A stretch of DNA of 64,000 nt from Phyllostachys edulis (GCA_036346405.1 CM070548.1:67728877-67792876); one strand, 5' to 3'. Shown: positions 21,353 through 33,112, numbered from the stretch's first letter. Program-made: numbers and translations. Notes: generated by a model from the sequence alone, not told the origin.

Positions 21353-24300
21353 GTACCAAGAATGCGGGTTGGAGAATATGGACTTAAAGATTCCGATCTT
21401 TTACTTCATTACATGATCGAGACATTTGATGGTTCTCCACCCCAATGATGGCCTCCAAGAGGCATGTGCTTTAATGATTGGCATCTACACCTGTTTTGTG
21501 AGTATCTTTTACCTTCATGCAATTTCTTTCATGATTATTCATACTTGGCATGTTGTGCTTGCTTTGTGCTCGCTTGTACCTTATTGGCATGTATTACTCT
21601 TATGATACCTTTTATCATGCCTTTGCTATTACCTTGCTTATATATCCATGTATTATATTGTTGATCATTTTTGCCATGGTTATGTGAGCTTTGTCTTGTC
21701 ATCATGAGCTTGTACTGTCTTGTATCCTTATTATCTTGCTCATGATTGATTCTTGCTTATATATCCATGTATCATTTTGTAGTTCTTAATTTCCATGGTT
21801 GTATAAGCTTGGTTTTGTCTTCAAGAGCTTGTACTGATTTCATACATTTATCATATTGCTCTTGTTGATTTTTGTCTTATGTATCCACATGTTCACTTGA
21901 TATCCATGATCTGTTCTATAACTTGCCTTATGCTTACATGGTTATTGTGCCTTACTGTTAATTGTGGATGCATGAGTCTTGCCATAGCTTTCACTAGCAT
22001 GCTTTATCTATGACTGTACATTTGATGTGTGATTTGCTATGTGTGTGTTTGCTTGCTCCTATGCCTTATCGTGGATTAAGGATATGTTGAGCTTTGTCTT
22101 ATCCTGGATAGCATGTGTTGTGTTTGATTTGTCTATCTCCATGCTCATGTCTTAAATTATTGATTATATGCTTTTATGAGTTTTGGATTATTTGCTGCTA
22201 TCCTTGCTAGTCATGTGTCTTGGTACTGTTTCCCTAGATATTGTTTCACTAACCCAGTACCAAGGCATAGACTTTTTCTGTCTCTTTGGTGTAGTCTTTC
22301 AGCTGAGAAGAAGAACATGTGGTCCAACAAATGTTATCACCTCAAGCTGTTGGTTCTTCTTCATTTGTGCCTTCAATGATGACTATCACTTTTTGGAGAC
22401 GAAAGAATTTGAGATGAGGATGATGGGTGAGCGCAACTACCTTCTGGAGCTTCAAGAAATGAATCTTCTTTCATCATCGCTACATCTCACTGCCAAGCAG
22501 TGCGACTCAGGTTCGAGCTTCTATACCTTACTTTTGTGTATGGTATCCCTAGTCTACCTTGCATTGCATCTGGTTCGTGTCAGGTGTTGGGCTTGTTGAG
22601 TTCAGGGTAGATAGGAGGCTCTGTTCTAGCACGTGTCTTTTCTAGGCACTCTTCTTATCCCATGATTTGCTAGGATGCATTCTTCTCACAGCCTAGGTCG
22701 AGCTTGTCTTCCATTCACTAGTGTTAGCAGGTTTTTGAGTTGCCTGTAAACTTTTTAGTGTTGGTGTTTCGCTCCCTAGCTTTTTGAGTTGCTGTCCCTA
22801 GAGATCGTGTGACGTTTGAGGTCTTTTTGCTAGTTTTTGTGGAGTTCTTGGCACTATTGGCAGTTTTCCCCTCAAAGCTTTTTAGACCCAACAAGGTTTG
22901 CCACCTTGAGAAGCAAGTTAGGGATAAGTTATCCCTATGGGTTGGTTTGAGGGGGAGTTGGTTCTTTTCGGAACTTTCTTAGTTCTTTTTTGAACCTTTC
23001 TTGTTCATGTGAACTTTCCTTGTTCATGTGAATTTTTGTGGATCTTTTCTGATACCTTCTTCAAGTGGTATCTTCTTGATCTTTTTAGGCTTTTAAGTCC
23101 TTTGTGCATCTCATTGTATCATATTACATACATATGAAAAATCCAAAAAGATGCATTGTTATATAAGCTTTACCGCTTCTTTCTTTAAATTGATGAAGCT
23201 TTGCTTATTACCCTATTGAGCTTTAGTATTTCAATTCTTGCTCAAGATTGTGTCTAGTTCTTTGACTTGCTAGAATTATCATGCTTTTACATGTGCAGCA
23301 ATGTCTTTGCTAAATGAGCTAGAACTTTTAATATAACTTGAACTGAAAATTGCAATATGTGGATCTTTTAGCTAGTTGCACAATTAGTGATCCTTTTGTG
23401 ACATTGGCCCTGTCAAAATTGCTTTGTTAGCTTTGGAATCTAGTATTGAACATCTTTGAGTCTTCAGTTCATTAAAGAATCTAAAATAGCCCTTGTGCAA
23501 AATGAAAAATGATCTCTTTTGTGCGAAAAAACTGATCTCACCAATTCTTTCTCATGAGACGGCTTGCCATTGTACTAGGCATGAACTCAGGGGGAGTTTT
23601 GGATCACCTAGACCACTCTCTTAAGCTTTTGTTGCTTGGGATGGTCGTAGTGAGGCTTGAGATCTAGCACATGGCTAAAAATGCAAATTGTCAAAATTGG
23701 TTGAAGCTTAGGAAGAGATTGTGGATGGCTCCTAGTCCAGGATCTTCTTTACTAAGATAGACCTTTTATCAACTTGAATATTCTTTGTAAATGAGTAACA
23801 GTTGAAATTTGGGCTTTTGACAAAAATTGAGCTAAATGATTCAATTCAGGACTTTTTGTCTCTAAGATGGTCTTTGCTAGCTTCTGGATCTCACAATGAC
23901 ATTCTGATATGGCCATTATCACTTTAGGATAACTGTTGTTGAACTTGCTAACTTTGATGCATTGCTTAATTTAATCCAACAACTTGTGATATATTGAGCT
24001 CATTAGCCTAGCTTTGCTATATATGTCTTAACATGATCTTGCTAGCTTTGTCAGGCTTGTTGTATCTTGAGTAATGGTAGAAATGCTAGCCTATTCAATT
24101 GAGTAATCTCCAAAGCTTCTTTTACCTAAAAATTGAAAAATCAAAACAAAAATGAAGCCACCCCATTGCATTTCATGCATGCTCTTTCTTTTGCTTCTTC
24201 CTTGCTTGTGCATTTGTCATCTCTGGATGAGAGGAAGTGATGATTCCTTGATGAATCCATTGTCAAAGGGGGAGAAGATATAGCGAAAATGTAATGTTAT

Positions 24301-24730
24301 TAAAGAGCTTTTTGGTTATGGGGGAGAAGTTTTGTAAGGGGGAGAAATGGAGAAATTGAAATTTCATATTCTCTCTTTTAAAATGATGATCATAGTGAGG
24401 GGGAGTATTCTTATTGCATTCTTTTGGTCTTATTGCCTTATTTGAACTTGAATTGCAAATCTTGAAGCCTCACAATGATCTAAGGTCAAATAGAAAAACT
24501 GTTCTTTCTTATGGACCTGAAGTGAGATTTTTGTCGATTATCTGGAATTGGAAGCTTTTGTGCTTTCTTTTGCCTTATCTCACTTGTTTATGCTATTCTG
24601 AAGCCAGCTTGGTCATTTTCTTTGCTTTTTCTTGCAAATGGACCAAGTTGTGCCTTTGTGCGAAAACGTCGAGTACTTTACTTTTCAAACCACAAACTTA
24701 CATTTTCTGAGAGATTGCCAATGTGTTCAT
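21353..24730 (+). other. Pol-less internal spacer of S1
   Basis: This 3.4-kb AT- and T-rich stretch has no open frame longer than about 140 codons and no recognisable protease, integrase, RT or RNase H motif. It contains GGGGGAG-type purine tracts near 22952, 23592, 24268, 24320, 24340 and 24398, besides the one at the 3' LTR. Repeated polypurine tracts before the 3' LTR are, as I recall, described for sireviruses. The pol region appears replaced or deleted rather than merely decayed. Confidence 0.7.
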
Positions 24731-24742
24731 CAAGGGGGAGAT
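24731..24742 (+). other. Polypurine tract of S1
   Basis: CAAGGGGGAGAT directly precedes the 3' LTR start at 24743. It is the expected plus-strand priming site. Confidence 0.85.
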
Positions 24743-27130
24743 TGTGGATATCATGGGGATATGCCCATGATCTTAGGATGATGAAACAATTGGCAATGGT
24801 GCTTTTGGTTTGAAGTTTCACGCGTTTTCGACAAAGTTTCAGATCTGTCAGGTCAGCGGCGGTCTGACCGGCTTTTGTGCTGATTGTTGATTTTAGTGGT
24901 GATTTGATTTTGGGATAGGTCATATCCATATTTGATAGTGCATATGTGTTGCATATTGTATGTTTTGGCTAACGTGGGTCAACTTGTAAAGAACTTGTTC
25001 CCGGATTCGTGTTTGCTTGTCTATTGCTGTGCAGGTGGCTTGAAGGTCAACGACGGTCAACGGCGAGGAGGATCGGGACTAAGCTTGGAGAGTTGAGGTC
25101 CAGAACGATCATGGATGCCGGGTGAGGTCAAGTGACTCAAGCGTGGCGCAGAATGGACAATGATGACCGAACGGGCGGTTCGGTGCGACTGGTTGGATCA
25201 AGCGGCGCGGGAGTCGTTGCAAGTGCTCAGTGGTGCCGGTGGGATCCGGACGGGAGAGACTTGATGACATGGAGCCGTTGATCAACCTACACGTGGCGAA
25301 GCAGACGATTGCTTCAACAGATGGACTCGGTCTTTTGGAAAGGATCGAGAAGGGGTATTTTGGTAATTTTACCAAATACCGCCTTGGTGACCTTTTGACT
25401 AAGCCGCGGCGCGGGTCGGCGCATGGTGAAGCGGTTTAGATCAATCGACGATGAAGACGGCGCTTTGAGATGCGTGCGTGTGTATTCCGTTGATGTTGGG
25501 CCTTAACGGAAGCCCATTAGGGTAAATCTCCATTAAGGTTTTTAGGGTTTGTTGTTGCCCTATAAAAGGAACTCTAGATGGGTCATTTGGGGCTGTTGGA
25601 GAAGAAGGCAGCCACTGAGAAAAAGTTGAGGCGGTGGCCTCTCTGCCCTACAAAACAAAAAATGCAGAGGCTTTAGGTTAGGGGTTTTTGGAGTTCACGG
25701 CGGCGGCAGTAGAAAAGCAGATTAATTTTTATGGTTGCTGCTTGCTTGTTGGGTCGTGACGTGAGCCATGTTTGACTTGATGTTAATTGCTGCTGCCTTC
25801 TTGATGTGACCGGATCTATTTTTATTTTCACTGCCTTGAAAAATCTGGTGTTTGGCCGAGCGGGTAGAGCCCCTGGGCGGCGGAGGCAGGGTTCGCCGTT
25901 TTTGCATCTTACTTGTGAGCTGTTTTCTCTGTGATTGATCTTAGCAGCTGATGCTTTGTACTGGATCGCCAGCTTTTGTTCTCTTTTGCGTTGAGTTTCT
26001 TGGTAGCGCCCTGTAGCGCGGGTTGGAAAACCAGAGATTGGTGGCGCCCGTAGAAATTGAAGCAGGCGGTGGCTTGAATCTTTTTTTATTGCCGTTTCTC
26101 TGCTTGATGCTGTGATCGATTCCAGGAAAACGGTGGCCTGTGTAGCGGCCGTGAAAACCAAGTGTCGGCGGCAGCTTGTTCTTCCATGAGAAAAAGGAAA
26201 ATAGCCGGCGGCGGCGCTTGAAGCCCTGCAGAAATTGATTTCCTCAGCGGTTGTTGGAGAACGCAAAAACAAGAGCTTCTCTGCGGTGTCTCGGTGTAAA
26301 AAAAACCGGATCTGTGCTTGAGTTGTTTCAACTTGTTCGTCCTATAAAAATCTTGTTTTCTTTGGCAGCGGTTCCAGGTTGGGGATTTGTTTATTATCTG
26401 ATCGGTATTTTGTTTTACTGAGGAATGAGATGATTCTCGGCTGCATTGATTGCTGTTCGCTTCTTTGCTGCTTGGTATGCTCGGTGCCTGTGTGTGTGTG
26501 CGCCTGTGGCACTTTTGAGCCCTGCACTGCCCTGAGCTACAGAGTTTTTGGAGGCGGCATTTTCTCTCAGCAAAATCAAATGCTAGTGCGGCAGTAGTGA
26601 TTGCAGTTTTGCTTCTTGCATTTTACTGTTTCGATTGGTTTTGATTGCCTGGCTACGCCCTTCATTGATCCGACTGAGTCCCATCGGTTTGTGATTTCGG
26701 ATCCTGCTGCTTCACTGTGTTGGATTAGTTTTTGTTTACTAGTGTCTGCTTGTCACCTCTGTGTGGATTGGTAGATAGGTTAATTAGATGGCAGCGGCTG
26801 TAAGCTTCTTTGCTTGTCCGATTGGTTTGTCGATCACGCGTTTAGTTTTTCCGTTGCTAGTAGCAGTATCTTGTTGTTTTGGCCAGTAGTTTACTGTTTT
26901 ATGATTTGTTTATTTAGCTGTCTTGTTGTTGTGCTTGATACAGCCTTGAGTTGATTAGGCTTTTACTTAGGGGTTTGATCGGATTCAACACAGGTCATCC
27001 GCTGTGCCTGTATACAGATCTTCATAGCTTTTATAGCTATTGGAGTGAAAGTAGTGTTGAGTTCGATCGTGGTGAAAATTAGAGAAAGCGTCTATTCACC
27101 CCCCCCTCTAGTCGCCTTTCCGGTCCTACA
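24743..27130 (+). repeat. 3' LTR of element S1
   Basis: It begins TGTGGATATCATGGGG and ends TTTCCGGTCCTACA, followed by the GCTAA target duplication. It is 2388 bp long, with only scattered differences from the 5' LTR. Confidence 0.92.
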
Positions 27131-27135
27131 GCTAA

Positions 27136-27560
27136 TACTGGACGCCCGATCACAGGTGGTTCATCGAAACCGTCTGTGTTAAAAACAATCTCAGACGATT
27201 TTTTTACCGACCGTCTGTGTTATCTTCCGCACTAAAAACCGTTTGTGAAGAGGTCATATCACAGACGGTTCATGTTTAAAACCGTCGTGAAGTATCACAG
27301 ACGGTCTTGACTAAAACCGCTCGTGATACTACTACATATCACAGGCGGTGTTTTTGTCGTAACCGTCTGTGATACTTCACTGACGGTTTTAAACATGAAC
27401 CGTCTGTGATATTGCTACATATCACGAGATGGTTTTTGTCATAACCGTCTGTGATACTTCACGACGGTTTTCGCTATGAACCGTCTGTGATATTACTACA
27501 TATCACGAGGCGGTTTTTTTGAAAACCGTCCGTGATAATTAACTCATCATGACGGTACAT
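27136..27560 (+). repeat. Left subterminal repeats of CACTA-2
   Basis: At least ten copies of the AACCGTCTGTGATA / ATCACAGACGGTTT unit occur in both orientations, continuing the CACTA-2 left end after the retrotransposon insertion. Neighbouring units form potential hairpins. The core is shared with CACTA-1, so the two elements belong to one family or to families recognised by similar proteins. Confidence 0.9.
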
Positions 27561-27836
27561 AGCTCCCCAACAGAGTCTTCTTGATCTTCATCTCTGGCGC
27601 TACGGTAACCGCGGCAGATCTCCAAGCCCGGTGAGTCCATCGCCACTCCGTGCCCAGTTTGAGTATCGCCTCACCTCGCTGATCCCGCTCGTGTGTGGTC
27701 CATTTCAGCTATTGTTGCCGAGGAGCTTGCCGCCGTTGCCTCTGTTCACCGATCGACGACCAACCGCCTTGGACCTTCCCTGACTTCATTGACACCCTTT
27801 TATTTATTTCCAAGGTTTTTCAATACGAACCGTGTG

Positions 27837-30559
27837 ATGGACCGAAGCTGGATGTACGTTGAGAACCGTGTGAGTGAAGAGTACATTAATGGCGTGTCTG
27901 CTTTTACAAGAGCTGCCGAGGAGGATATGTTCAATAAGGGGGCGGAATATATGTATTGTCCATGCATTAACTGCGAAAATCTGAAGATGTTTAACAACCG
28001 AGCACAGATCGAAGCACACTTGATTCGAAGGGGTTTCAAAAAGGGTTATACATATTGGACCAGTCACGGTGAAGAGCATATTACACAAGAAGTCAATGAT
28101 AAGCATATTATACAGGAAGTCAACGATATGCCGCCGGATGATGTCGATTGTGGTTCCGATTCGGATAGGCTGCACGATGACAATCTAGATCAGATGCCAG
28201 CGATGCGATGGGAACTGTGATGAGAGGGAGTATGTTCAATTCTGGGGCTTGATGGAGGACTCGGAGAAACCTTTGTTCCCGGGTTGCAAGCCGGAATACA
28301 CAAGGTTGTCATCCGTGCTTAAACTGCTGAAATTGAAGGCAAGCAACGGTTGGTCCGACAAGAGTTTCACGGGGCTGTTAGGTCTCTTAGCGGACATGCT
28401 TCCAGAGGGAAACGAGTTGCCCAAAACCACCTACAAAGCCAAGAAGGTTCTTTGTCCATTGGGAATGGAAGTAGAAAGAATACATGCATGTCCGAACAAC
28501 TGTATCCTCTACCGTAACGAGTATACAAACATGCATGTATGTCCGGTGTGCAACGCATCTCGATACAAGCATAAGAATCAAATCAGATGACGACGAGGGA
28601 ATCGAGGTGAAGAAAGGACCTCCTGCTAAGGTGGCGTGGTATCTTCCTATAATTCCCCGTTTAAAGCGGTTTTTTGCGAACCCAAAGAATGCAAAACTAC
28701 TGTATTGGCACTCAGAGGAGCATAAGAATGACGGAAAGCTAAGACACCCTGCTGATTCCGCCCAGTGGAGAAACATCGATAGGAGGTTTGCTGAATTCAG
28801 TGCGGAACCGAGGAATATAAGGTTTGGATTGAGTACAGATGGAATGAATCATTTTGGTAACATGAGCAGCCGACATAGCACTTGGCCCGTGACGCTCTGT
28901 ATCTACAACCTTCCTCCTTAGTTGTGTATGAAGCAGAAGTATATTTTGTTGTCGATACTTATCCAAGGACCGAAACAACCTGGGAATGATATTGATGTGT
29001 ACCTAGCACCATTGATAGAAGATCTAAAAATACTGTGGATTGAAGGGGTACAGGTATGGGATGCGTACAAACGAGAGAATTTCACTTTACGTTCTTTGTT
29101 GTTCTGCACTATAAATGATTATCCTTCCCTTGCTAATCTGTCGGGCCAGAGTACAAAAGGGGCCAAAGCCTGTACTCACTGCTTAGATGATACCGAGAGT
29201 CTGTGGTTGAATCACTTGCGCAAAACCGTGTACATGCGTCATCGTAGGTTCCTTCGGAGGGCTCACCCATACCGCAGGATGAAGAAACAATTCGACGGAG
29301 AGAAGGAGGACAGTTCAGCTCTAAGGCATTTAAGCGGAAAAGAGGTCTATGATATGGTTAAGGATTTAGATGTTGTGCTCGGAAAAGGATGTAAATCGAG
29401 GACCCGTAAGAAGAACATGTGGAAGAAGAGATCAATATTTTGGGACTTACCTTATTGGGAGCGCCTAGAAGTTCGCCACTGCATCGACATCATGCACGTA
29501 GAGAAGAATGTATGTGACAGCTTGATTGGTCTCTTACTGAACATTCATGAAAAAACAAAGGATGGTGTCAACGCACAGCTTGACTTGGTTAATATGGACA
29601 TCAGACCTGAGTTAGCACCAACAAAGACTGATAAAGGACGAACGTACCTTCCCCCTGCTTGTTACACTCTGTCCAAGGCTGAGAGAACCGAACTGTGCTG
29701 GTGCTTGCATGGTGTGAAAGTTCTGTCTGGTTACTCCGCCAATATGAAGAAACTTGTTTCGATGGAAGATTTGAAGTTAATTGGCATGCAGTCTCATGAT
29801 TGTCATGTGTTGATGACACAAATGCTCCTTGTTGCAATTAGAAGTATTTTACCGATCAAGGTCCGACAGATAATCGTGAGACTGTGTTATTTCTTTAACA
29901 CAATTGCTCAGAAGGTCATCGATCCCGAAGGACTGGATGCTCTGCAGGACGAGGTTGTTGAAGGAGCGACTCGCTAGGAGCTCGTCAAGTGATATGCTGA
30001 CATGGTTGGCAAAAGGGCCAACATTTACAGTTGGAACATGGCGAGGATACGACATAAATGGGTACACATTCTATACTAGGCTCAGGATATAAAAAGTACT
30101 AACGTAGCAATGGTGTCCGTGATAGATGCATTCAAGACCGATGGGCTGAGGAGCTCCTACTATGGGCAAATAGAGGAGATATGGGAGCTCGACTACGTGC
30201 TTTTTAAGATCCCCCTATTTCGGTGCCGTTGGGTCCATCTCTCATAGGTGAAGGTCGACAAGTACGGTGTCACTACCGTGGACCTCGAACGTGTCGGATA
30301 CAAAGATGAACCATTCGTACTGTCTAACCAAGTTGTTCAAGTCTTCTATGTTACCAACTCAGCAAATAAGAAGTGCCATATAGTTCTTCATGGAAAAAGG
30401 AGGATTGTCGGAGTTGAGAATGTAGTGGACGAGGAAGAATACATTCAATTTGACGAGTTGCCTCCTTTCGGAAACGGCATAAGGGTCGAGGAAGAAGAAT
30501 GTGATGAAACTAGCTACATACACGTCGGTCATCATGAAGGGCTAATTTTTAAAGATTAA
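27837..30559 (+). pseudogene. TNP2-type CACTA transposase (Transposase_21), broken
   Basis: The transposase cuts and moves the element. The most likely start is ATG 27837 (MDRSWMY), giving the Transpos_assoc domain with CPCINCENLKMFN and HLIRRGFKKGYTYW. The Transposase_21 core follows with EDSEKPLFPGC (28252), CPNNCILYRNEY (28488), MNHFGNMSSRHSTWPV (28847), RDTTTG-free DLPYWERLEVRHCIDIMHVEKNV (about 29450-29520, quoted in part) and the C-terminal VTTVDLERVGYKDEPF (30266). Lesions: frameshifts near 28198 and 28565, TAG at 28919 replacing a Trp codon, and an internal deletion with frameshift near 29960-29990 that removes a conserved block before the C-terminal domain. TAG at 30245 is also in frame. 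Inactive copy. Confidence 0.85.
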
Positions 30560-30720
30560 TTGAACAATGTGTGTATATATATGTACATTCTGATAAATGG
30601 TTAATTTTAGTTCATTTGAGTTAATTAATTGATTTGTACTGTGAAATGGATGTGATTGTTTCTCAAATGAATGTGAATTGGATGTATATACATGTACTTG
30701 TTGTCTTTTCTCGCTTGTTT

Positions 30721-30960
30721 TAGAGGGCATGGCTAGCATTTCCTGAGGCTAGCCCATAAACAGATCTAGATTAACCAATACAAAATAATATCACAGACGG
30801 TTTGAGCTACAAACCGTCTATGATTATATATCACAAAGCGGTTCCTTGGTAAAACCGCAGGATCAATATATCAATATATCACTGAGCGGTTGTTAATTGG
30901 AACCGTCAGGATACATCATATATCACTGAGCGGTTCTAATTTAGAACCGCTCGTGATGTC
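30721..30960 (+). repeat. Conserved WLAFPEAS block and internal subterminal repeats of CACTA-2
   Basis: The block GGCTAGCATTTCCTGAGG at 30729 matches that of CACTA-1 at 6172. From about 30785 it is followed by ATCACAGACGGTTTG and ATATCACTGAGCGGTT units. Here the repeats are followed not by a terminus but by a further 1.2 kb of element, so this may be an old right end joined to additional sequence. Confidence 0.7.
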
Positions 30961-31007
30961 CATCCCTATTTACATTCGGACTCTAGGGTTTGCCGCGCGC
31001 CACTCAA

Positions 31008-31286
31008 ATGATTAAGTTTCTCAACTCCTCGCTCCTCCTCCCCGAGCCTGCCGCCGCCATCCCCCGCCGCCTCCTCGAGCCCAAGATGACTCCTTCCTGC
31101 TCCCGTCCGACGCCTCCTCCTCCGGCCAGTCGCCTCCCGAGCCCGCGCGCCTCCTCCTCTGACCCGCCGCGGCCTCGCCCGAGCTGCCGCCTCCTCCCCT
31201 CACCCAAGCCCGACGCGCCTCCCCTTCGACGCCGCCCTGCTGCTCTGGTACTGCTCCCTGCTCGTCCTTCTCCTCGATGCCCAAAG
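31008..31286 (+). other. Possible captured gene first exon inside CACTA-2
   Basis: A sharply GC-rich island begins with CTCTAGGGTTT (a telo-box-like 5' leader motif common in plant housekeeping genes), an ATG at 31008 and an open frame starting MIKFLNSSLLLPEPAAAIPR, and ends at a splice donor-like AAAG|GTAACC at 31286/31287. The composition differs from the flanking repeats. CACTA elements are known to carry host gene fragments. The source gene is not recognised and the Pro/Ser-rich translation could also be non-coding leader. Confidence 0.45.
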
Positions 31287-31379
31287 GTAACCAATGCCGA
31301 GTTGCCGACCCCGACGCCCCTTTCCCTAACTATTTCTATCAATAATCTGTCATGGTCCCTCATGATAATTGTACTTGTT

Positions 31380-31650
31380 TTAGGAATTTGTATTTGTTCT
31401 AGTCAGTTATATTACGGTCAATGTTCGTGTAATACCGATAAATGTTATATATAACTCCTTGCTTTTGTATATAGATACATGATGTATGAAGCCGGAAGAA
31501 GGAAATCACCGGTAGGTTTCCTCGACCCACACGTGGTCTCCGAGCAAAGCATCAAGCCAAATGCAAGATTCGTCGAGGATTACGTTATAGAGTTTTTCCG
31601 GGCCCGCCGCAACACGGAATACATACTTTTGCCCTACATCCAGGAGTAAG
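31380..31650 (+). pseudogene. Ulp1-gene exon fragment in CACTA-2
   Basis: The exon starting after TATATAG at 31472 encodes a segment with PVGFLDPHVVSEQ and TEYILLPYIQE, homologous to 5080-5250 of CACTA-1 (QLVGFLDPQLISEQ, DYILVPYNQV). The preceding intron also matches (AATACCGATAAAT in both). The catalytic His, Asp and Cys blocks are absent: sequence passes directly into subterminal repeats. It is the remnant of an accessory gene otherwise lost from this element. Confidence 0.75.
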
Positions 31651-31654
31651 TGTT

Positions 31655-32174
31655 GCACAGACGGATTCATCTACAGACCGTCTATGATTTTTCTACTATC
31701 ACGAGCGGTTTCATCTCTGCATATGCGTGGTAGTCGAGTATCACTGACGGTTTCAATGCAAAAGAATATCACGAGACGGTTTGTAGATGAAACCGCTCGT
31801 GATACTGATCGACTACCGAGCGATGCGTAGATGAAACCGCTCGTGATAGTAGAAAATCACGACGATGCGTCAGATGAAAGCATAGTTTCATTTACAAACC
31901 ATCTGTGATTTTTCTACTATCACAGATGGTTTCATCTACAGACCATCTATGGTAGTCGAGTATCACAGACGGTTTCATCTACAAACCATCTGTGATAGTC
32001 GACTATCACAGACGGTTTTGAGTTAATAACCGTTTGTGATATTATGTATTACAGACGGTTCGAAAACCGTCTGTGATGACCTCATGCATTACTGACCCAT
32101 AAACTCAGACGGCTCATGAAACCGTTTGTGATGGCGTTTTTGAACCGTCTGTGAAGGCCTTTTCTGTAGTAGTG
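31655..32174 (+). repeat. Right subterminal repeats and terminus of CACTA-2
   Basis: Dense inverted pairs of ATCACAGACGGTTT and AAACCGTCTGTGAT-type units run to TTTTCTGTAGTAGTG at 32174. Some units read TATCACGAGCGGTTT, a variant also seen at the left end. Confidence 0.92.
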
Positions 32175-32861
32175 CCCCCCCTGTGCTCGGCAGTGACTCT
32201 ACCGTGCCATGGTGGCATAGTGCTGCCCACCATGTCCCCACTGTCGTGCCCTGGTGGTACAGTATTTAATCCTACCCGTTGGGCCGGGTCGCCCTACGAC
32301 TAGAGCACATGGACGTTTTCACCTTCTACCGAAAGCATCCCCTGTCCCATCAATCTTTGTTAGTGGTAATTACATTAGTACAAATTAAGTGATCGTAATT
32401 ACGTAGCCATAATTAATTTGTTGGTAAGTAATGACTCGTAGTTAATTAGTGGTAATTAAATCATCATAATTAAGTATAATTAATTAATGATGCATAGTTA
32501 ATTAGTGTTAATTAATTAATTGTAATTAAATTAGTGGTAATTAGTTAGATGTAATGAATTACTCGTAAGTAATTTATTGATAAGTAATCAATTTATGACT
32601 AATTAATTAATTATTCGTATTTAATTGCTAATTATTTGTATGTAATATCGTAATTATTTCTTTCATGGGTAATTAGTGGCAAATAAATTAGTCATAATTA
32701 ATTGGTATTAATTAATTTAGTCCTATTTAATTAGTGGTAATTAATGAAATAATCACATGTAAATAGTCGTGTACAGTGAATTAATTAGTGGTAATTAAAT
32801 ACCCTATTTGTTATATTGCGTACCGTAGATCGGGTTGTTGTGGCTTTAGGTAATTTCTAAC
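32175..32861. repeat. AT-rich degenerate TAATTAGTGGTAATTAA repeats
   Basis: From about 32345 to 32815 short words TAATTAGTGGTAATTAA, AATTAATTAG and TGTAATTA recur without strict period. The stretch separates the CACTA-2 end from the MuDR-type gene and may be its 5' non-coding or intron sequence. No gene seen. Confidence 0.6.
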
Positions 32862-33112
32862 ATGCAAGAGTTTGTAGTGTTTTATGACGACAGCCTCCTA
32901 CGGGTCGGACCCGATGGGTTAGACCTTTCGAGATACTAGTACAAGGTGATCTGGGCAATGGGGCATTAGTACAAGGTGATCCGGGCGGCGGGGCTCGATG
33001 TGATGGATATTCATGAGCTTAGGAGATACATCAGGAGGGAGTTTGACACGGAGGCAATAACAAAGAAACTTGTTATTGAGGGGATCACCTACATGAAAGG
33101 GGAGGACAGTGT

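Larger units (their letters stand above)
16851..27130 (+). mobile_element. Sirevirus-like copia LTR retrotransposon without pol (element S1)
   Basis: Two LTRs of 2392 and 2388 bp bound the element, with TG...CA ends and a perfect target duplication GCTAA (16846-16850 and 27131-27135). A PBS for initiator tRNA-Met follows the 5' LTR and a polypurine tract precedes the 3' LTR. One Gag-like frame is present and no protease, integrase, RT or RNase H motif occurs in the remaining 3.4 kb. Long LTRs, the TGGTATCAGAGC PBS, repeated GGGGGAG tracts and a zinc-knuckle Gag ending in WVPK-type motifs fit the Sirevirus (Maximus/SIRE) lineage. Near-identical LTRs suggest recent insertion. Confidence 0.9.
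16831..32174 (+). mobile_element. CACTA-2: complete CACTA element with nested retrotransposon
   Basis: The left terminus is CACTACTACAAAAATGC at 16831 and the right terminus, read on the minus strand, is CACTACTACAGAAAA ending at 32174. A 3-bp CCC on each side fits the superfamily's target duplication but lies in C-runs, so it is weak evidence. Removing the retrotransposon at 16851-27130 with one GCTAA copy leaves about 5.1 kb: left subterminal repeats, a TNP2-type transposase pseudogene, the conserved WLAFPEAS block, subterminal repeats, a possible captured exon, a Ulp1 exon fragment and right subterminal repeats. Its transposase is broken. Confidence 0.9.

Noticed and set aside
27121..32174. 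Inverted ATCACAGACGG units read as a CRISPR or miRNA array
   Set aside because: Unit spacing is irregular, orientation alternates and the units cluster at both element ends, which fits CACTA subterminal repeats.
16828..32177. CCC target duplication as proof of CACTA-2 boundaries
   Set aside because: Both flanks are C-runs, so the 3-bp match is not independent evidence; the boundaries rest on the termini and subterminal repeats.
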